A DNA stretch of 52,656 bases from Rhodovulum euryhalinum (GTDB lineage Bacteria > Pseudomonadota > Alphaproteobacteria > Rhodobacterales > Rhodobacteraceae). Positions within the stretch are counted from its first letter, which is position 1, and the number at the start of each line of letters is the position of its first letter. The notes under the pieces were generated by a model. It was not told the DNA's origin. It searched no databases and saw nothing but the letters and a program-made list of their open reading frames with translations. The translations under genes and the position numbers were made by a program. The DNA lies in the NCBI RefSeq assembly GCF_004342445.1, contig NZ_SLWW01000008.1:1-52656 (forward strand), given 5' to 3'. Positions 17,981 to 26,703 of this stretch are shown here, piece after piece.

Positions 17981-18915
17981 GGCAGCCACCGCATCCGGCG
18001 GCGGCGGAGTTCCCCGGCCAGCCCCTGCGGCGCGAACAGCGTCAGCAGCACCAGCGCAATCCCCGCGATCAGCATGTAGGCCGAGGTGATCCCGGACGAC
18101 AGGTCGATCAGGTAGAACATGAAAAGCACACCGAAGAACGGCCCGATGATCGTGCCCGCGCCCCCCAGGAGCACCCACAGAAGCGGGAAGATCGAATACT
18201 GGACCTCGGCGAAGGTCGCCCCGACATAGCCGAACAGCAGGCCATAGGCCGCCCCCGCCGCCCCCGAGATCGTGCCCGAGATCACAACGGCGGCCAGCTT
18301 GTGGCGGAAGATGTCGTAGCCCAGGAGCCGGGCACGCTCATCGTTCTCGCGGATCGCGATCAGCACCCGGCCCGCGGGCTGTCGCACCAGCCAGAGCGTG
18401 AGGAACAGGCACAGCGCGAAAAGCGCCAGCGCCGCCAGATAGCGGATGTCCGGATCGGAAAGATCGAGGCCGAAAAAGACCCGCTCGGCGCGCTCCAGCA
18501 CCACCCCCTCGTCGCCGCGGGTCCATTTCCCGGCCAGAAGGATGGTCAGGTAGACCGCTTCCGAGAACATCAGCGTCACGATCATGAAGGCCACGCCCGC
18601 GGTCCGCAACGCCAGCAGGCCGACGACCAGCGCCAGCGCAGCCGCCGACAGCAGGCCCGCGAGAAAGGCCAGTTCCGCGCCGATGCCCAGAAAATGCAGC
18701 GGCAACCCCATGCCGTACATCCCGGCGGCAAAGAACATCGCGTGGCCGAGGCTGAGAAGACCTGTATAGCCGAACAGCACGTTATAGCCGATGGCATAGC
18801 AGGCCAGCACCATCACCCGCGCAAGATTGCCGTGGTGATAGGCGGGCAGCAGGAAATGCAGCGCCAGCAGCACCGCGATCAGCCCGCCATGCAGCGCCAG
18901 CACCCGGGCCGTCAT
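17977..18915 (-). CDS. livM: Branched-chain-amino-acid-type ABC permease (LivM)
   Basis: A 312-residue inner-membrane permease with about nine hydrophobic segments. The LivM family region YNVLFGYTGLLSLGHAMFFAAGMY and the cytoplasmic coupling segment AIRENDERARLLGYDIFRHKLAAVVISG are clear. It overlaps livH by four bases and livG by four bases. Confidence 0.94.
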   Translation of the reverse strand: MTARVLALHGGLIAVLLALHFLLPAYHHGNLARVMVLACYAIGYNVLFGYTGLLSLGHAMFFAAGMYGMGLPLHFLGIGAELAFLAGLLSAAALALVVGLLALRTAGVAFMIVTLMFSEAVYLTILLAGKWTRGDEGVVLERAERVFFGLDLSDPDIRYLAALALFALCLFLTLWLVRQPAGRVLIAIRENDERARLLGYDIFRHKLAAVVISGTISGAAGAAYGLLFGYVGATFAEVQYSIFPLLWVLLGGAGTIIGPFFGVLFMFYLIDLSSGITSAYMLIAGIALVLLTLFAPQGLAGELRRRRMRWLP

Positions 18916-19835
18916 CGCGCGCGTTTCCCCATCAGGCCCTCGGGGCGGAACACCAGCACGAAGGCCACCAGCAGCGTGGCGATGATCTTGGCCAGCGTCG
19001 GCGAGAAGAAGACCGAGATGATGCCGTCCGACATGCCGATGAGGATTGCGGCGATCACCGTGCCCGCCAGACTGCCAAGCCCCCCGATGATCACCACGAT
19101 GAAGGACAGCAGCAGAGCGTCGCCCCCCATCAGGTAATGCGCCTGCTGGATCGGCACGATCAGCACGCCCGCCAGCGCCGCCAGCGCCGCGCCCAGGCCG
19201 AAGACCAGCGCATAGACCCGCTCGACCGGGATGCCGAAGGCCTGCGCCATCTCGCCGTCAAGCTGGGTCGCGCGCATCATCAGGCCGATGCGGGTATGGG
19301 TCATCAGCGCCCAGAGCCCGGCCAGAACGGCGGCCGCGGCACCGATCACGAACAGCTTGTAGCTGGTGATCGACAGCCCCCAGGGCCAGTAAAGCTGTGG
19401 CCCGCCCTGCCCCCATTCCACCCAGGGCAGCGCGATCCGCGCGTTGAACGGGGGTTCCACCGGCCGCGCCTCGGGGCCATAGCCCATCAGTGTCAACTGT
19501 TGCAGGATATAGAGCAGGCCGATCGTGGCGACGATGGTGCGTTCGGGATCGTAGTCCAGGTGCTTCAGCACGGTGACATCGGCCGCCGCCGCCACCGCGC
19601 CCACGACCAGCGGCGCCACCGCCAGCGCCAGGACAAAGCCCGCAGCGCCCCCGCCCGCCATCGAGGCCACGACCCAGGCCAGCACCGCGCCCAGCATGTA
19701 GAACTCGCCATGGGCGACGTTCACGACCCGCATCACCCCGAAGACGAGGCTGAGCCCCGCCGCCATCAGCGCCAGCACCGCGGCCGTCACCGCGCCTTCG
19801 AGCGAGGCGAGCATCAGATAGGGACCGAAATCCAT
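18912..19835 (-). CDS. livH: Branched-chain-amino-acid-type ABC permease (LivH)
   Basis: A 307-residue inner-membrane permease. Family motifs include GLSLVFGVMRVVNVAHGEFYMLGA near the N-terminus and the C-terminal VIIGGLGSLAGTVIAAILIGMSDG. It starts 53 bases after the binding-protein stop, a common spacing between the abundant binding protein and its permeases. Confidence 0.94.
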   Translation of the reverse strand: MDFGPYLMLASLEGAVTAAVLALMAAGLSLVFGVMRVVNVAHGEFYMLGAVLAWVVASMAGGGAAGFVLALAVAPLVVGAVAAAADVTVLKHLDYDPERTIVATIGLLYILQQLTLMGYGPEARPVEPPFNARIALPWVEWGQGGPQLYWPWGLSITSYKLFVIGAAAAVLAGLWALMTHTRIGLMMRATQLDGEMAQAFGIPVERVYALVFGLGAALAALAGVLIVPIQQAHYLMGGDALLLSFIVVIIGGLGSLAGTVIAAILIGMSDGIISVFFSPTLAKIIATLLVAFVLVFRPEGLMGKRAR

Positions 19836-19888
19836 GCGGTCTCCGGCGGTTGGAATGATCCCGGGCGCGGCCCGCGCCCGGGGACGGA

Positions 19889-21190
19889 TCAGAAGGACCG
19901 GGTCGTGTAGTCCACCTCGTCGGGGTAGAACCCGGCCTCGATGGGGGTGGTCTGCACCACGTTAAGCCGCCCGCCTTCGAGCTTCGAGATGTATTGCGGC
20001 CCGAACACCTGGTGGGTCTTGCCGTTGAACAGCTTCGCCCCCTGCGGATGTTCGTTGGACAGCGGCCACTCGGTCATCGCCTCGACCGCCTCGATCAGTT
20101 TCTGCCGGTCGGCCGGCCCGGCATAGCCCGCCGCCTCCATCCCCGCCTTGATGACGTAAAGCGTCTCCCAGCAGCCGAACATGTGAGCATAGGTCGACAC
20201 GTCCTTCGGATCGCGGGTGGACGCGCCGTTCTGGTCGATGCCGATGGCCGCGCGGTAATGGCGGTCGAACTCGGTCTGGTCGGGCTGGGCATAGCGTGCC
20301 ATCCCCTCCCAGAAATAGGTTCCTTCCAGGAATTCCAGCCCGGGGCTGGCAAGGTCCACCGCCTCAAGGCTGTCGATGAAGCCGAAGATCGCGGGGCGCG
20401 AGGGGCCGAAGAACTCGCCCATCTCCTTGACGAAGGTCAGCACGGCGGGGCCGACCATGACGTGATAGATCACCTCGGTCTCGCGGGGTATCTTGGGAAA
20501 ATACTTGGTGAACGAGGTTTCGGTGGGCGGGATCGCAAGCTTTGCGATCACCTCGCCGCCATTCGCGGCCATTGCCTCGGTAAAGAAATCGCGGTGGTCG
20601 TGGCCAAAGGCATAGTCGGGGAAGATCATCGTGACCTTCTTGCCGAGCGTTTCCGCCACGAAGGGCGCCATTGCCATCACCTGGCTTTTCACGTCGGTGA
20701 TGCCGGGCTGGACGGTCCAGCGGTTCAGCTTGCCCGAGGCGACGTGATGCCCCTCGGACACCACGAAATAGGGCAGTTGCAACTCGCCCGCCCGCGGGGC
20801 CGAGCCCATCACCACGTGGCTGAACAGCGTGCCGTAGCCCACGTCGCAATTATGCTGGGTGGCGAATTTCTCGACCACCTCGGCGCCGCGCTTGGGGTCG
20901 GTGCCGTCATCCTCGGTGATGATCTCGACCGGGCGGCCGTTGATGCCCCCCGCCTCGTTGATCAGCCGGGCCGCGGCCTGGGTGGTGCGGTCGTACCAGC
21001 GGCCATAGGCCGACCCGATCCCGGTGGCGTGCATCTGGAACCCGATGCGGATCGGCGCGGCGGTCTGGGCGTGGGTGTAGCGCGCCCAGAGCGGCAGGCT
21101 GGTCGCCGCCGCGGCGCCCGCCAGCGTCGCGATCGCGGACCGGCGGGAAGGATCGGCCGGGCCGGCCGAAGGCGTCTTGGTCTCGGTCAT
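19889..21190 (-). CDS. ABC substrate-binding protein, Liv/amide type, Tat signal
   Basis: A 433-residue periplasmic binding protein (Peripla_BP_6 type). The N-terminus has a twin-arginine signal (SRRSAIATLAGAAAATSLPLW) ending at HAQTA. The mature part shows IRIGFQMHATGIGSAYGRWYD, AARLINEAGGINGRPVEIITEDD and the YAFGHDHRDFFTEAM segment, nearest to amide/urea-type binders rather than classic LivK. It is co-directional with the permease genes and 91 bases after the membrane-protein stop. The ligand is not predictable from sequence; a cyclic amide matching the catabolic genes is the contextual guess. Confidence 0.9.
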   Translation of the reverse strand: MTETKTPSAGPADPSRRSAIATLAGAAAATSLPLWARYTHAQTAAPIRIGFQMHATGIGSAYGRWYDRTTQAAARLINEAGGINGRPVEIITEDDGTDPKRGAEVVEKFATQHNCDVGYGTLFSHVVMGSAPRAGELQLPYFVVSEGHHVASGKLNRWTVQPGITDVKSQVMAMAPFVAETLGKKVTMIFPDYAFGHDHRDFFTEAMAANGGEVIAKLAIPPTETSFTKYFPKIPRETEVIYHVMVGPAVLTFVKEMGEFFGPSRPAIFGFIDSLEAVDLASPGLEFLEGTYFWEGMARYAQPDQTEFDRHYRAAIGIDQNGASTRDPKDVSTYAHMFGCWETLYVIKAGMEAAGYAGPADRQKLIEAVEAMTEWPLSNEHPQGAKLFNGKTHQVFGPQYISKLEGGRLNVVQTTPIEAGFYPDEVDYTTRSF

Positions 21191-21281
21191 GGTCTGTTCC
21201 CCGGTGGACGGCGTTGTCTGGTTATGGCGCCAGTCTGTCGGGGCGCCACCGCTTTGTCCACGGCTTTGCGGGCGGGCGGGC

Positions 21282-22652
21282 TCAGACCCCGCGGGGTGAG
21301 GCCAGCAGCCACAGCCCGAACAGCGTGTACAGCACCATGAAGGCGGCCAGCGGCGCCTGGCTGAGCGCGGCCTTGCGCGGATTGCCGAAAAGACGCACGG
21401 CAAGCGCGTGCGACAGCGCGATGGCGATCGCGTGGCCGATCACGATGGCGCCCGCCTGCGCCAGGAAGATCAGCCGCACGGTCTCGTGGGTGTTGAAAAA
21501 GCTGGTGGTGACGTGGACATGGTCGATCCCCAGCAGATGCGCCCCGCTGTCGAGCGGGTCGTTGGCCACCGCCAGCATGTACTGCCCCTCGACCAGGATC
21601 GAGGGCAGGTAATGCGCGACGTGATAGCCCAGCGCGATCGGCAGCAGCGCCGGGGCGAATGTCCGGAACGCAGGACCGAACCGCGCGATTTCCCCGGCAA
21701 GCATCAGGCCGACCGCGACGGCGGCGGCAAAGAGGGCGGGCAGCACGACCAGCGCGGCGGCAAGCCCGGCAAGGTTCTCGCGCACCACCAGGCTGCGGCC
21801 GGGAAATTCCAGCGGGTTCCAGCCAAGCTGGCCGAACCACCAGAAGGTCTCGTTCAGCCCGTCATAACTGCCAACCGCCAGCATCGCCACCATGAAGACC
21901 GCAAGGCCCCAGGGCGGCGCGCGGCGCGCCATCACCTTCCACCCCGGCAGGCCCAGGCGCCAGCGTCCGCGCGCCGCGCCAAGGGGCGCGATGCGGGCAT
22001 AGGCGCCCATCAGCACGGTGATGCCCTCGCCGCGCCGCAGCCATTTCGGCCCGAAGGCCAGCGCGAGCGCGAAGTGAAAGGCCCAGTAGCAGGCGACCAT
22101 GGCCGCCAGCCGCTCGGGGTCGGCGGGGGCGGGATGGGCCAGCAGCACCGCGGCAAAACCGGCGAAACTGGCCAGCGCGGGCCAGTGGCCCAGCGCCGCG
22201 GGCAACCGGAACCGGGCGGGGCGGCGGCGCAGGACCAGCGCGACCGGCCCGCGCCACGGGTCGATCCAGCGCCAGAGGTCGCCGGCCATGCCCTGCACAA
22301 GCACGAGCACGATCCAGAACAGGCTCCAGACCGCCAGCGACAGCGGGTTCTCCATCGGGTTGTGGGCGCCCAGGAGGCCGAGGACCACCAACCCCGCAAG
22401 CAGGGCGAAAGACAGCAGGGCGAGAGCAAGCGGCGGGCGCAGGCGGCGGCTGCGGATCAGCGGCAGCGGGCGGAAAATCCCGGTGGCAAGCCGGTCGGGA
22501 AGCACGGTGACCAGAAGGATCGTCAGCACCACAGCGGCGACACCGCCGCCGATATAGAAATCGGTTGGCAGAAGCAGCACAAGCCCGCCCTCGGTCGCGT
22601 GGGCGTGGACGGGCGCGGGCAGCAGCCCGAGGAGAAGGACAAGGCGGCGCAT
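21282..22652 (-). CDS. Multi-pass membrane protein of unknown function
   Basis: A 456-residue protein with a signal-like N-terminus (MRRLVLLLGLLPAPVHAHA) and about ten hydrophobic segments. No transporter motif is recognised. The C-terminal half holds conserved-looking polar clusters in membrane context: YHVAHYLPSILVEGQYM and GIDHVHVTTSFFNTHETVRL, which could bind metal. The general layout recalls membrane proteins annotated fenitrothion hydrolase in other bacteria, but that is a weak resemblance. The frame runs on to 25046, antisense to hyuA; only the part from the ATG at 22652 has a membrane-protein composition. It is divergent from hyuA and could be co-transcribed with the ABC genes downstream. 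Confidence 0.8.
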   Translation of the reverse strand: MRRLVLLLGLLPAPVHAHATEGGLVLLLPTDFYIGGGVAAVVLTILLVTVLPDRLATGIFRPLPLIRSRRLRPPLALALLSFALLAGLVVLGLLGAHNPMENPLSLAVWSLFWIVLVLVQGMAGDLWRWIDPWRGPVALVLRRRPARFRLPAALGHWPALASFAGFAAVLLAHPAPADPERLAAMVACYWAFHFALALAFGPKWLRRGEGITVLMGAYARIAPLGAARGRWRLGLPGWKVMARRAPPWGLAVFMVAMLAVGSYDGLNETFWWFGQLGWNPLEFPGRSLVVRENLAGLAAALVVLPALFAAAVAVGLMLAGEIARFGPAFRTFAPALLPIALGYHVAHYLPSILVEGQYMLAVANDPLDSGAHLLGIDHVHVTTSFFNTHETVRLIFLAQAGAIVIGHAIAIALSHALAVRLFGNPRKAALSQAPLAAFMVLYTLFGLWLLASPRGV

Positions 22653-22877
22653 GGCGGTACTCTGGGCGATTCCGGTCGCGCTGGAAACGGACAAGCGGTC
22701 GCGCCGGATTTCTTCAAGGTGCGCCTGCGGCGCAAGCCTTTCCTCTCGCCTGCGGCGGGCGCCGCAGGCTCGGGTGGCCTCCGGCGGGAGTATTTCACAC
22801 CAAGAAGAAGCGGGCGCGTTGACTTGCACGGGACGGCAGGAAATCATTTGCATGCGAACGGTTCGGGGAGGCGGCGG
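22653..22877. promoter_or_regulatory. Divergent region: repeat element and MarR-type operator
   Basis: This 225-base gap separates the membrane-protein gene (minus) from hyuA (plus). It carries a perfect 9-bp hairpin (22748-22769), a GGAGTATTT...AAGAAGAAG element (22787-22815) repeated elsewhere in the window, and ATTTGCATGCGAAC at 22846-22859. That last site matches 11 of 14 positions of the palindrome beside marR and lies 18 bases before the hyuA start. Confidence 0.6.
22748..22815. repeat. Intergenic palindromic repeat with GGAGTATTT/AAGAAGAAG tail
   Basis: Hairpin GCCTGCGGC-GGGC-GCCGCAGGC (22748-22769), then GCCTCCGGCGGGAG and GGAGTATTT ending in ACCAAGAAGAAG. The tail recurs in reverse orientation at 41027-41058. 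It has the look of a dispersed extragenic element rather than a terminator, because it lies between divergent genes. Confidence 0.55.
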
Positions 22878-24941
22878 ATGGGCGAAGCGGAACCCGGCCT
22901 GGTGGCAGGGATCGACGTGGGGGGGACCTTCACCGATCTGGTGCTGATGGACCCCGCGACCGGAGCCGTGCGATTGGCCAAGGTGCCGACGACGCCCGCG
23001 AATCAGGCCGAAGGCGTGCTGGCGGCGCTGGACGCGGCGGGGGCGGATCTGTCGCGGGTCGATCTGATCGTGCACGGCACGACGACCACCACCAACGCCG
23101 TGCTCGAACGCAAGCTGGCGCGCACCGGCATGATCACCACCGCGGGATTTCGCGACGTGCTGGAACTGGGGCGGCGCACCCGGCCAGCGCCTTACGGGAT
23201 GGTGGGCCGCTTCGTGCCGATCATCCCGCGCGACCTGCGCCTCGAGGTGGCCGAACGGATGGATGCCGCGGGCGATGCCGTCGTCCCGCTGGACGAGGCC
23301 GGCGTCGCGGCGGCGGGCCGGGCGCTGCTGGCGGCGGGCTGCGAGTCTGTGGTGGTGCATTTCCTGCACGCCTATGCCAACCCCGCGCATGAGCGGCGGG
23401 CGGGCGAGATTCTGGCCGGACTCTGGCCGAACGGGCATGTGACGCTGGGCCATGCGCTGTTGTCCGAGAGCCGCGAGTTCGAACGGGGCGTGACCGCGGC
23501 GGTGAACGCCGCCGTCCAGCCCCTGCTGGAACGCTATGTCGCGCGGCTGAGGACAGAGCTGGCGGCGCGCGGCTATGCGGGCGACCTGCTGGTGATGAAT
23601 GGCAACGGGGGCATGGTCTCGGCCCGGACCGTGGCCCGCGAGGCAGCCAAGACCGTGATGTCGGGCCCCGCCTCGGGGGTGATGGCGGCGGCGCATATCG
23701 GGCGGCGCGCGGGCGTTCCCGACCTCATCACCTATGACATGGGCGGCACCTCGACCGATGTGGCGCTGATCCGGGGGGCCGAGCCCCCGGTGTCGAACGA
23801 GATCGAGGTGGATTACGCCCTGCCGATCCATGTGCCGATGGTGGATGTGCGCACCGTGGGTGCGGGCGGGGGTTCGATCGCGCGGGTGAACGCCGCCGGA
23901 TTGCTGGAGGTCGGCCCCGAAAGCGCGGGCGCGGTGCCGGGGCCGATCTGCTATGGCCGGGGCGGGGCCGACCCCACGATTTCCGACGCGAACCTGGTAC
24001 TGGGGCGGCTCGACCCGGACAAGCTGCCCTCGGCCGCGGGGGGACCGGCGCGGGACGCCGTGGCGGCGGTCTTCGCAGAACGGCTGGGAGCACCGCTGGG
24101 GCTGGATGCGGTGGCGGCGGCCGAGGCGGTGATCCGGCTGGCGAACGTGAAGATGGCGGGCGCGATCCGGATGGTGTCGGTGTCGCTGGGGGCCGACCCG
24201 CGGGATTTCACCTTGCTGGCCTTCGGGGGGGCCGGGCCGCTGCATGCCTGCGCACTGGCCCGCGAACTGGGCATCCCGCGCGTGCTGGTGCCCGGCCGGC
24301 CGGGCATCACCAACGCGCTGGGCTGCGTCGTCGCCGATCTGCGCCACGATTTCGTCACCACGCTGAACATGGCCCTCGACCGGCTGGACGAGGACCGGCT
24401 GGCGCAGGTCTTTGCCGGGCAGGCCGCCGAGGGCGCGGCGCTGATCGGGGCCGAAAGGGTGGCGATCCGGGCCGTGCGGCATCGCTTCAGCCTTGACATG
24501 CAGTTCATCGGGCAGACGCATCTTCTCCGGGTCGATCTGGACGGGCCCGATGTCGACCGGAACACCCTGCGCCGCAAGTTCGCCGAGGCCTATTTCGCCC
24601 GCTTCCGGGTGGATCTGGGCGAGGGGCGCGCGGCGGTCGTCAACGCGAACTGCTCGGTGATCGGGGAACGCGCGGGGCTGGACCTCTCGCGGCTGATCGC
24701 GCCCTCGGGCCGCAAGGCGACCCTGGAGGAGGCGCGAACCGGGCAACGCGACTGCCGGTTCGCGGGGCAATGGCACCCGACGCCCGTCTACTGGCGCGAC
24801 CATCTGCCCGCACGGTTCACGCTGACCGGCCCGGCGATCGTCGAGCAGATGGACTGCACCATCCTGATCGAGCCCGGCGACCGCGTGGAACCCGACGCCG
24901 ACGGCAACCTGATCGTCACCATCGGAGGCGGCGATGCTTGA
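22878..24941 (+). CDS. hyuA: Hydantoinase/oxoprolinase family protein, subunit A
   Basis: A 687-residue ATP-dependent cyclic-amide hydrolase subunit with an actin-like ATP fold. Markers are GIDVGGTFTDLVL at the N-terminus, VHGTTTTTNAVLERK (about 60-75), MGGTSTDVALI (about 287-297) and AFGGAGPLHACALARELG. The family includes N-methylhydantoinase, 5-oxoprolinase and acetone carboxylase subunits; the arrangement with a separate B subunit fits hydantoin or oxoproline-like substrates. GGGGAG lies seven bases before the ATG. A copy of the MarR-type palindrome is 18 bases upstream, which ties it to the hydroxylase operon. Confidence 0.93.
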   Translation: MGEAEPGLVAGIDVGGTFTDLVLMDPATGAVRLAKVPTTPANQAEGVLAALDAAGADLSRVDLIVHGTTTTTNAVLERKLARTGMITTAGFRDVLELGRRTRPAPYGMVGRFVPIIPRDLRLEVAERMDAAGDAVVPLDEAGVAAAGRALLAAGCESVVVHFLHAYANPAHERRAGEILAGLWPNGHVTLGHALLSESREFERGVTAAVNAAVQPLLERYVARLRTELAARGYAGDLLVMNGNGGMVSARTVAREAAKTVMSGPASGVMAAAHIGRRAGVPDLITYDMGGTSTDVALIRGAEPPVSNEIEVDYALPIHVPMVDVRTVGAGGGSIARVNAAGLLEVGPESAGAVPGPICYGRGGADPTISDANLVLGRLDPDKLPSAAGGPARDAVAAVFAERLGAPLGLDAVAAAEAVIRLANVKMAGAIRMVSVSLGADPRDFTLLAFGGAGPLHACALARELGIPRVLVPGRPGITNALGCVVADLRHDFVTTLNMALDRLDEDRLAQVFAGQAAEGAALIGAERVAIRAVRHRFSLDMQFIGQTHLLRVDLDGPDVDRNTLRRKFAEAYFARFRVDLGEGRAAVVNANCSVIGERAGLDLSRLIAPSGRKATLEEARTGQRDCRFAGQWHPTPVYWRDHLPARFTLTGPAIVEQMDCTILIEPGDRVEPDADGNLIVTIGGGDA

Positions 24942-26703
24942 CCCGATCACGCTGTCAGTGATCCAGGCGGGGCTGATGCAGGTCTGCGACGAGATGGACC
25001 TGACGTTTTCGCGCGCCGCGTTCTCGCCGGTGATTGCCGAGGCCAACGACCGTTCGGACGGGATCTATGCCGCCGCGGACGGGGCGCTGATCGCGCAAGG
25101 GTCGGGCGGGTTGCCGGTCTTCGTCGGCACGATGCAGTATTCCACCCGCGTCCTGATAGAACGGATCGCGGCGGGGATCACCGCCCCGCCCGAGCCCGGC
25201 GACACCTACATCGTCAACGACCCCTATCTGGGCGGCACGCATCTGATGGACGTGCGCTTTGCCCGGCCGTTCTACCGGGATGGCCGCATCTTCTGCTGGC
25301 TGTCGAATACCGGGCACTGGCCGGACACGGGCGGCGCGGTGCCGGGGGGGTTCTCGGCGTCCGCCACCAGCGTCGAGCAGGAGGGGCTGCGGCTGCCGCC
25401 GGTGAAGCTGTTCAAGCGCGGCGAGATGGACCGGGAGATCTACCAGATCATCTGTTCCAACATCCGCGTCGCTGACCAGCGGATCGGCGATGTCAAGGCA
25501 CAGGCCGCGGCGCTGTCGGTGGGCGAGGAACGGCTTGCCGCGCTGCTGGATCGCTATGGCGACGACACCGTGCGCGCGGCCATTGCCGAACTGAGAACCC
25601 GCGCCGCGCGGCAGATGCGCGCCTTCATCGCCACGATCCCCGAAGGGCCGCACCGCTCCGTCGCCTGGGTCGACAGCGACGGGGTCGTGAACGAACCGCT
25701 TGCGATCCGTCTGGCCGTCACCCGGGCGGGCGACGACCTGGTGTTCGACTTCACCGGGTCCTCACCGCCCTGCGCGGGGCCGATGAACTCGGTCGAGGCG
25801 ACGACGCTGTCCTCGGTCTACCTGGCGATGCGCCACATCTTCCCGGAACTCCCGATCAGCGCGGGCGCGTTCGAGCCGGTGAAGGTTACCGGCCACCGGG
25901 GCACCTTTCTCGACGCGCATTATCCGCGCCCCGTCTCGGGCTGCGCCGCCGAGGTCAGCCAACGGATCGCGGAAGCCGTGTTCGCCGCGCTGGTGGACGC
26001 CCTGCCCGACCGCGTCACCGCCGCACCCGCGGGCACCTCGGGGAACTTTGCGCTGGGCGGGCACGATCCCGAACGCGGCAGCGACTACGTGATGTACCAG
26101 CTTTCAGGCGGCGGCTATGGCGGCAACGCCGACCACGACGGGCTGGCCAACGGCTGTTCGACGATCGGCATTTCCAAGGCGCCGCCGATCGAGATCATGG
26201 AGCAGAAATTCCCCGTGCTCTACCGCCACTACCGGCTGCGCGAAGGGTCTGGCGGTGCCGGGCGGCACCGGGGCGGCCTGGGGCTCGACTACGAGGTGGA
26301 ACTGAGGCGCGGCATGGCGCGGGCAAGCTTCGTGATGGACCACGGACGGTTCGGCCCGCAAGGCGCGCTGGGGGGCGCGGACGGCGCGCCCAACCGGGTC
26401 GTCGTCACCCGGAACGGGCACGAGGAAACCCCGGAACACCTGTCCAAGGCGCAGGACATCCCGCTGGCCCCCGGCGACCGGGTGCGGGTGGAAACGCCGG
26501 GTGGCGGGGGCTATGGCGATCCGCTGACCCGTGATCCCGAGGCCGTGGCCGAGGATGTGCGCCTCGGCCGTCATACCCGGGACGCAGCGCGCGCGCTCTT
26601 CGGAGTCGTGCTGACGGGCGAGCCACCACGGCCCGACCCCGAGGCCACCCGGACCCTGCGCGCCGAACGCACCCGGGGGGCGGCTGATCCGCAGCACGCC
26701 TAG
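24934..26703 (+). CDS. hyuB: Hydantoinase/oxoprolinase family protein, subunit B
   Basis: A 589-residue HyuB subunit that works with HyuA to open a cyclic amide at the cost of ATP. Family features are SPVIAEANDRSDGIYAADGA, NDPYLGGTHLMDVRFARPFY, NTGHWPDTGG and the C-terminal LSGGGYGGNADHDG and EGSGGAGRHRGGLG. It overlaps hyuA by eight bases. Its stop overlaps, tail to tail, the convergent Cys-rich protein gene by four bases. Confidence 0.93.
   Translation: MLDPITLSVIQAGLMQVCDEMDLTFSRAAFSPVIAEANDRSDGIYAAADGALIAQGSGGLPVFVGTMQYSTRVLIERIAAGITAPPEPGDTYIVNDPYLGGTHLMDVRFARPFYRDGRIFCWLSNTGHWPDTGGAVPGGFSASATSVEQEGLRLPPVKLFKRGEMDREIYQIICSNIRVADQRIGDVKAQAAALSVGEERLAALLDRYGDDTVRAAIAELRTRAARQMRAFIATIPEGPHRSVAWVDSDGVVNEPLAIRLAVTRAGDDLVFDFTGSSPPCAGPMNSVEATTLSSVYLAMRHIFPELPISAGAFEPVKVTGHRGTFLDAHYPRPVSGCAAEVSQRIAEAVFAALVDALPDRVTAAPAGTSGNFALGGHDPERGSDYVMYQLSGGGYGGNADHDGLANGCSTIGISKAPPIEIMEQKFPVLYRHYRLREGSGGAGRHRGGLGLDYEVELRRGMARASFVMDHGRFGPQGALGGADGAPNRVVVTRNGHEETPEHLSKAQDIPLAPGDRVRVETPGGGGYGDPLTRDPEAVAEDVRLGRHTRDAARALFGVVLTGEPPRPDPEATRTLRAERTRGAADPQHA

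Noticed and set aside
22748-22769. Intrinsic terminator at the 9-bp hairpin
   Set aside because: It lies between two divergent gene starts and has no T-run on either side.
22653-25046. Upstream extension of the membrane-protein frame to 1254 residues
   Set aside because: The added part is antisense to hyuA and has shadow composition; the membrane protein starts naturally with a signal-like segment at 22652.
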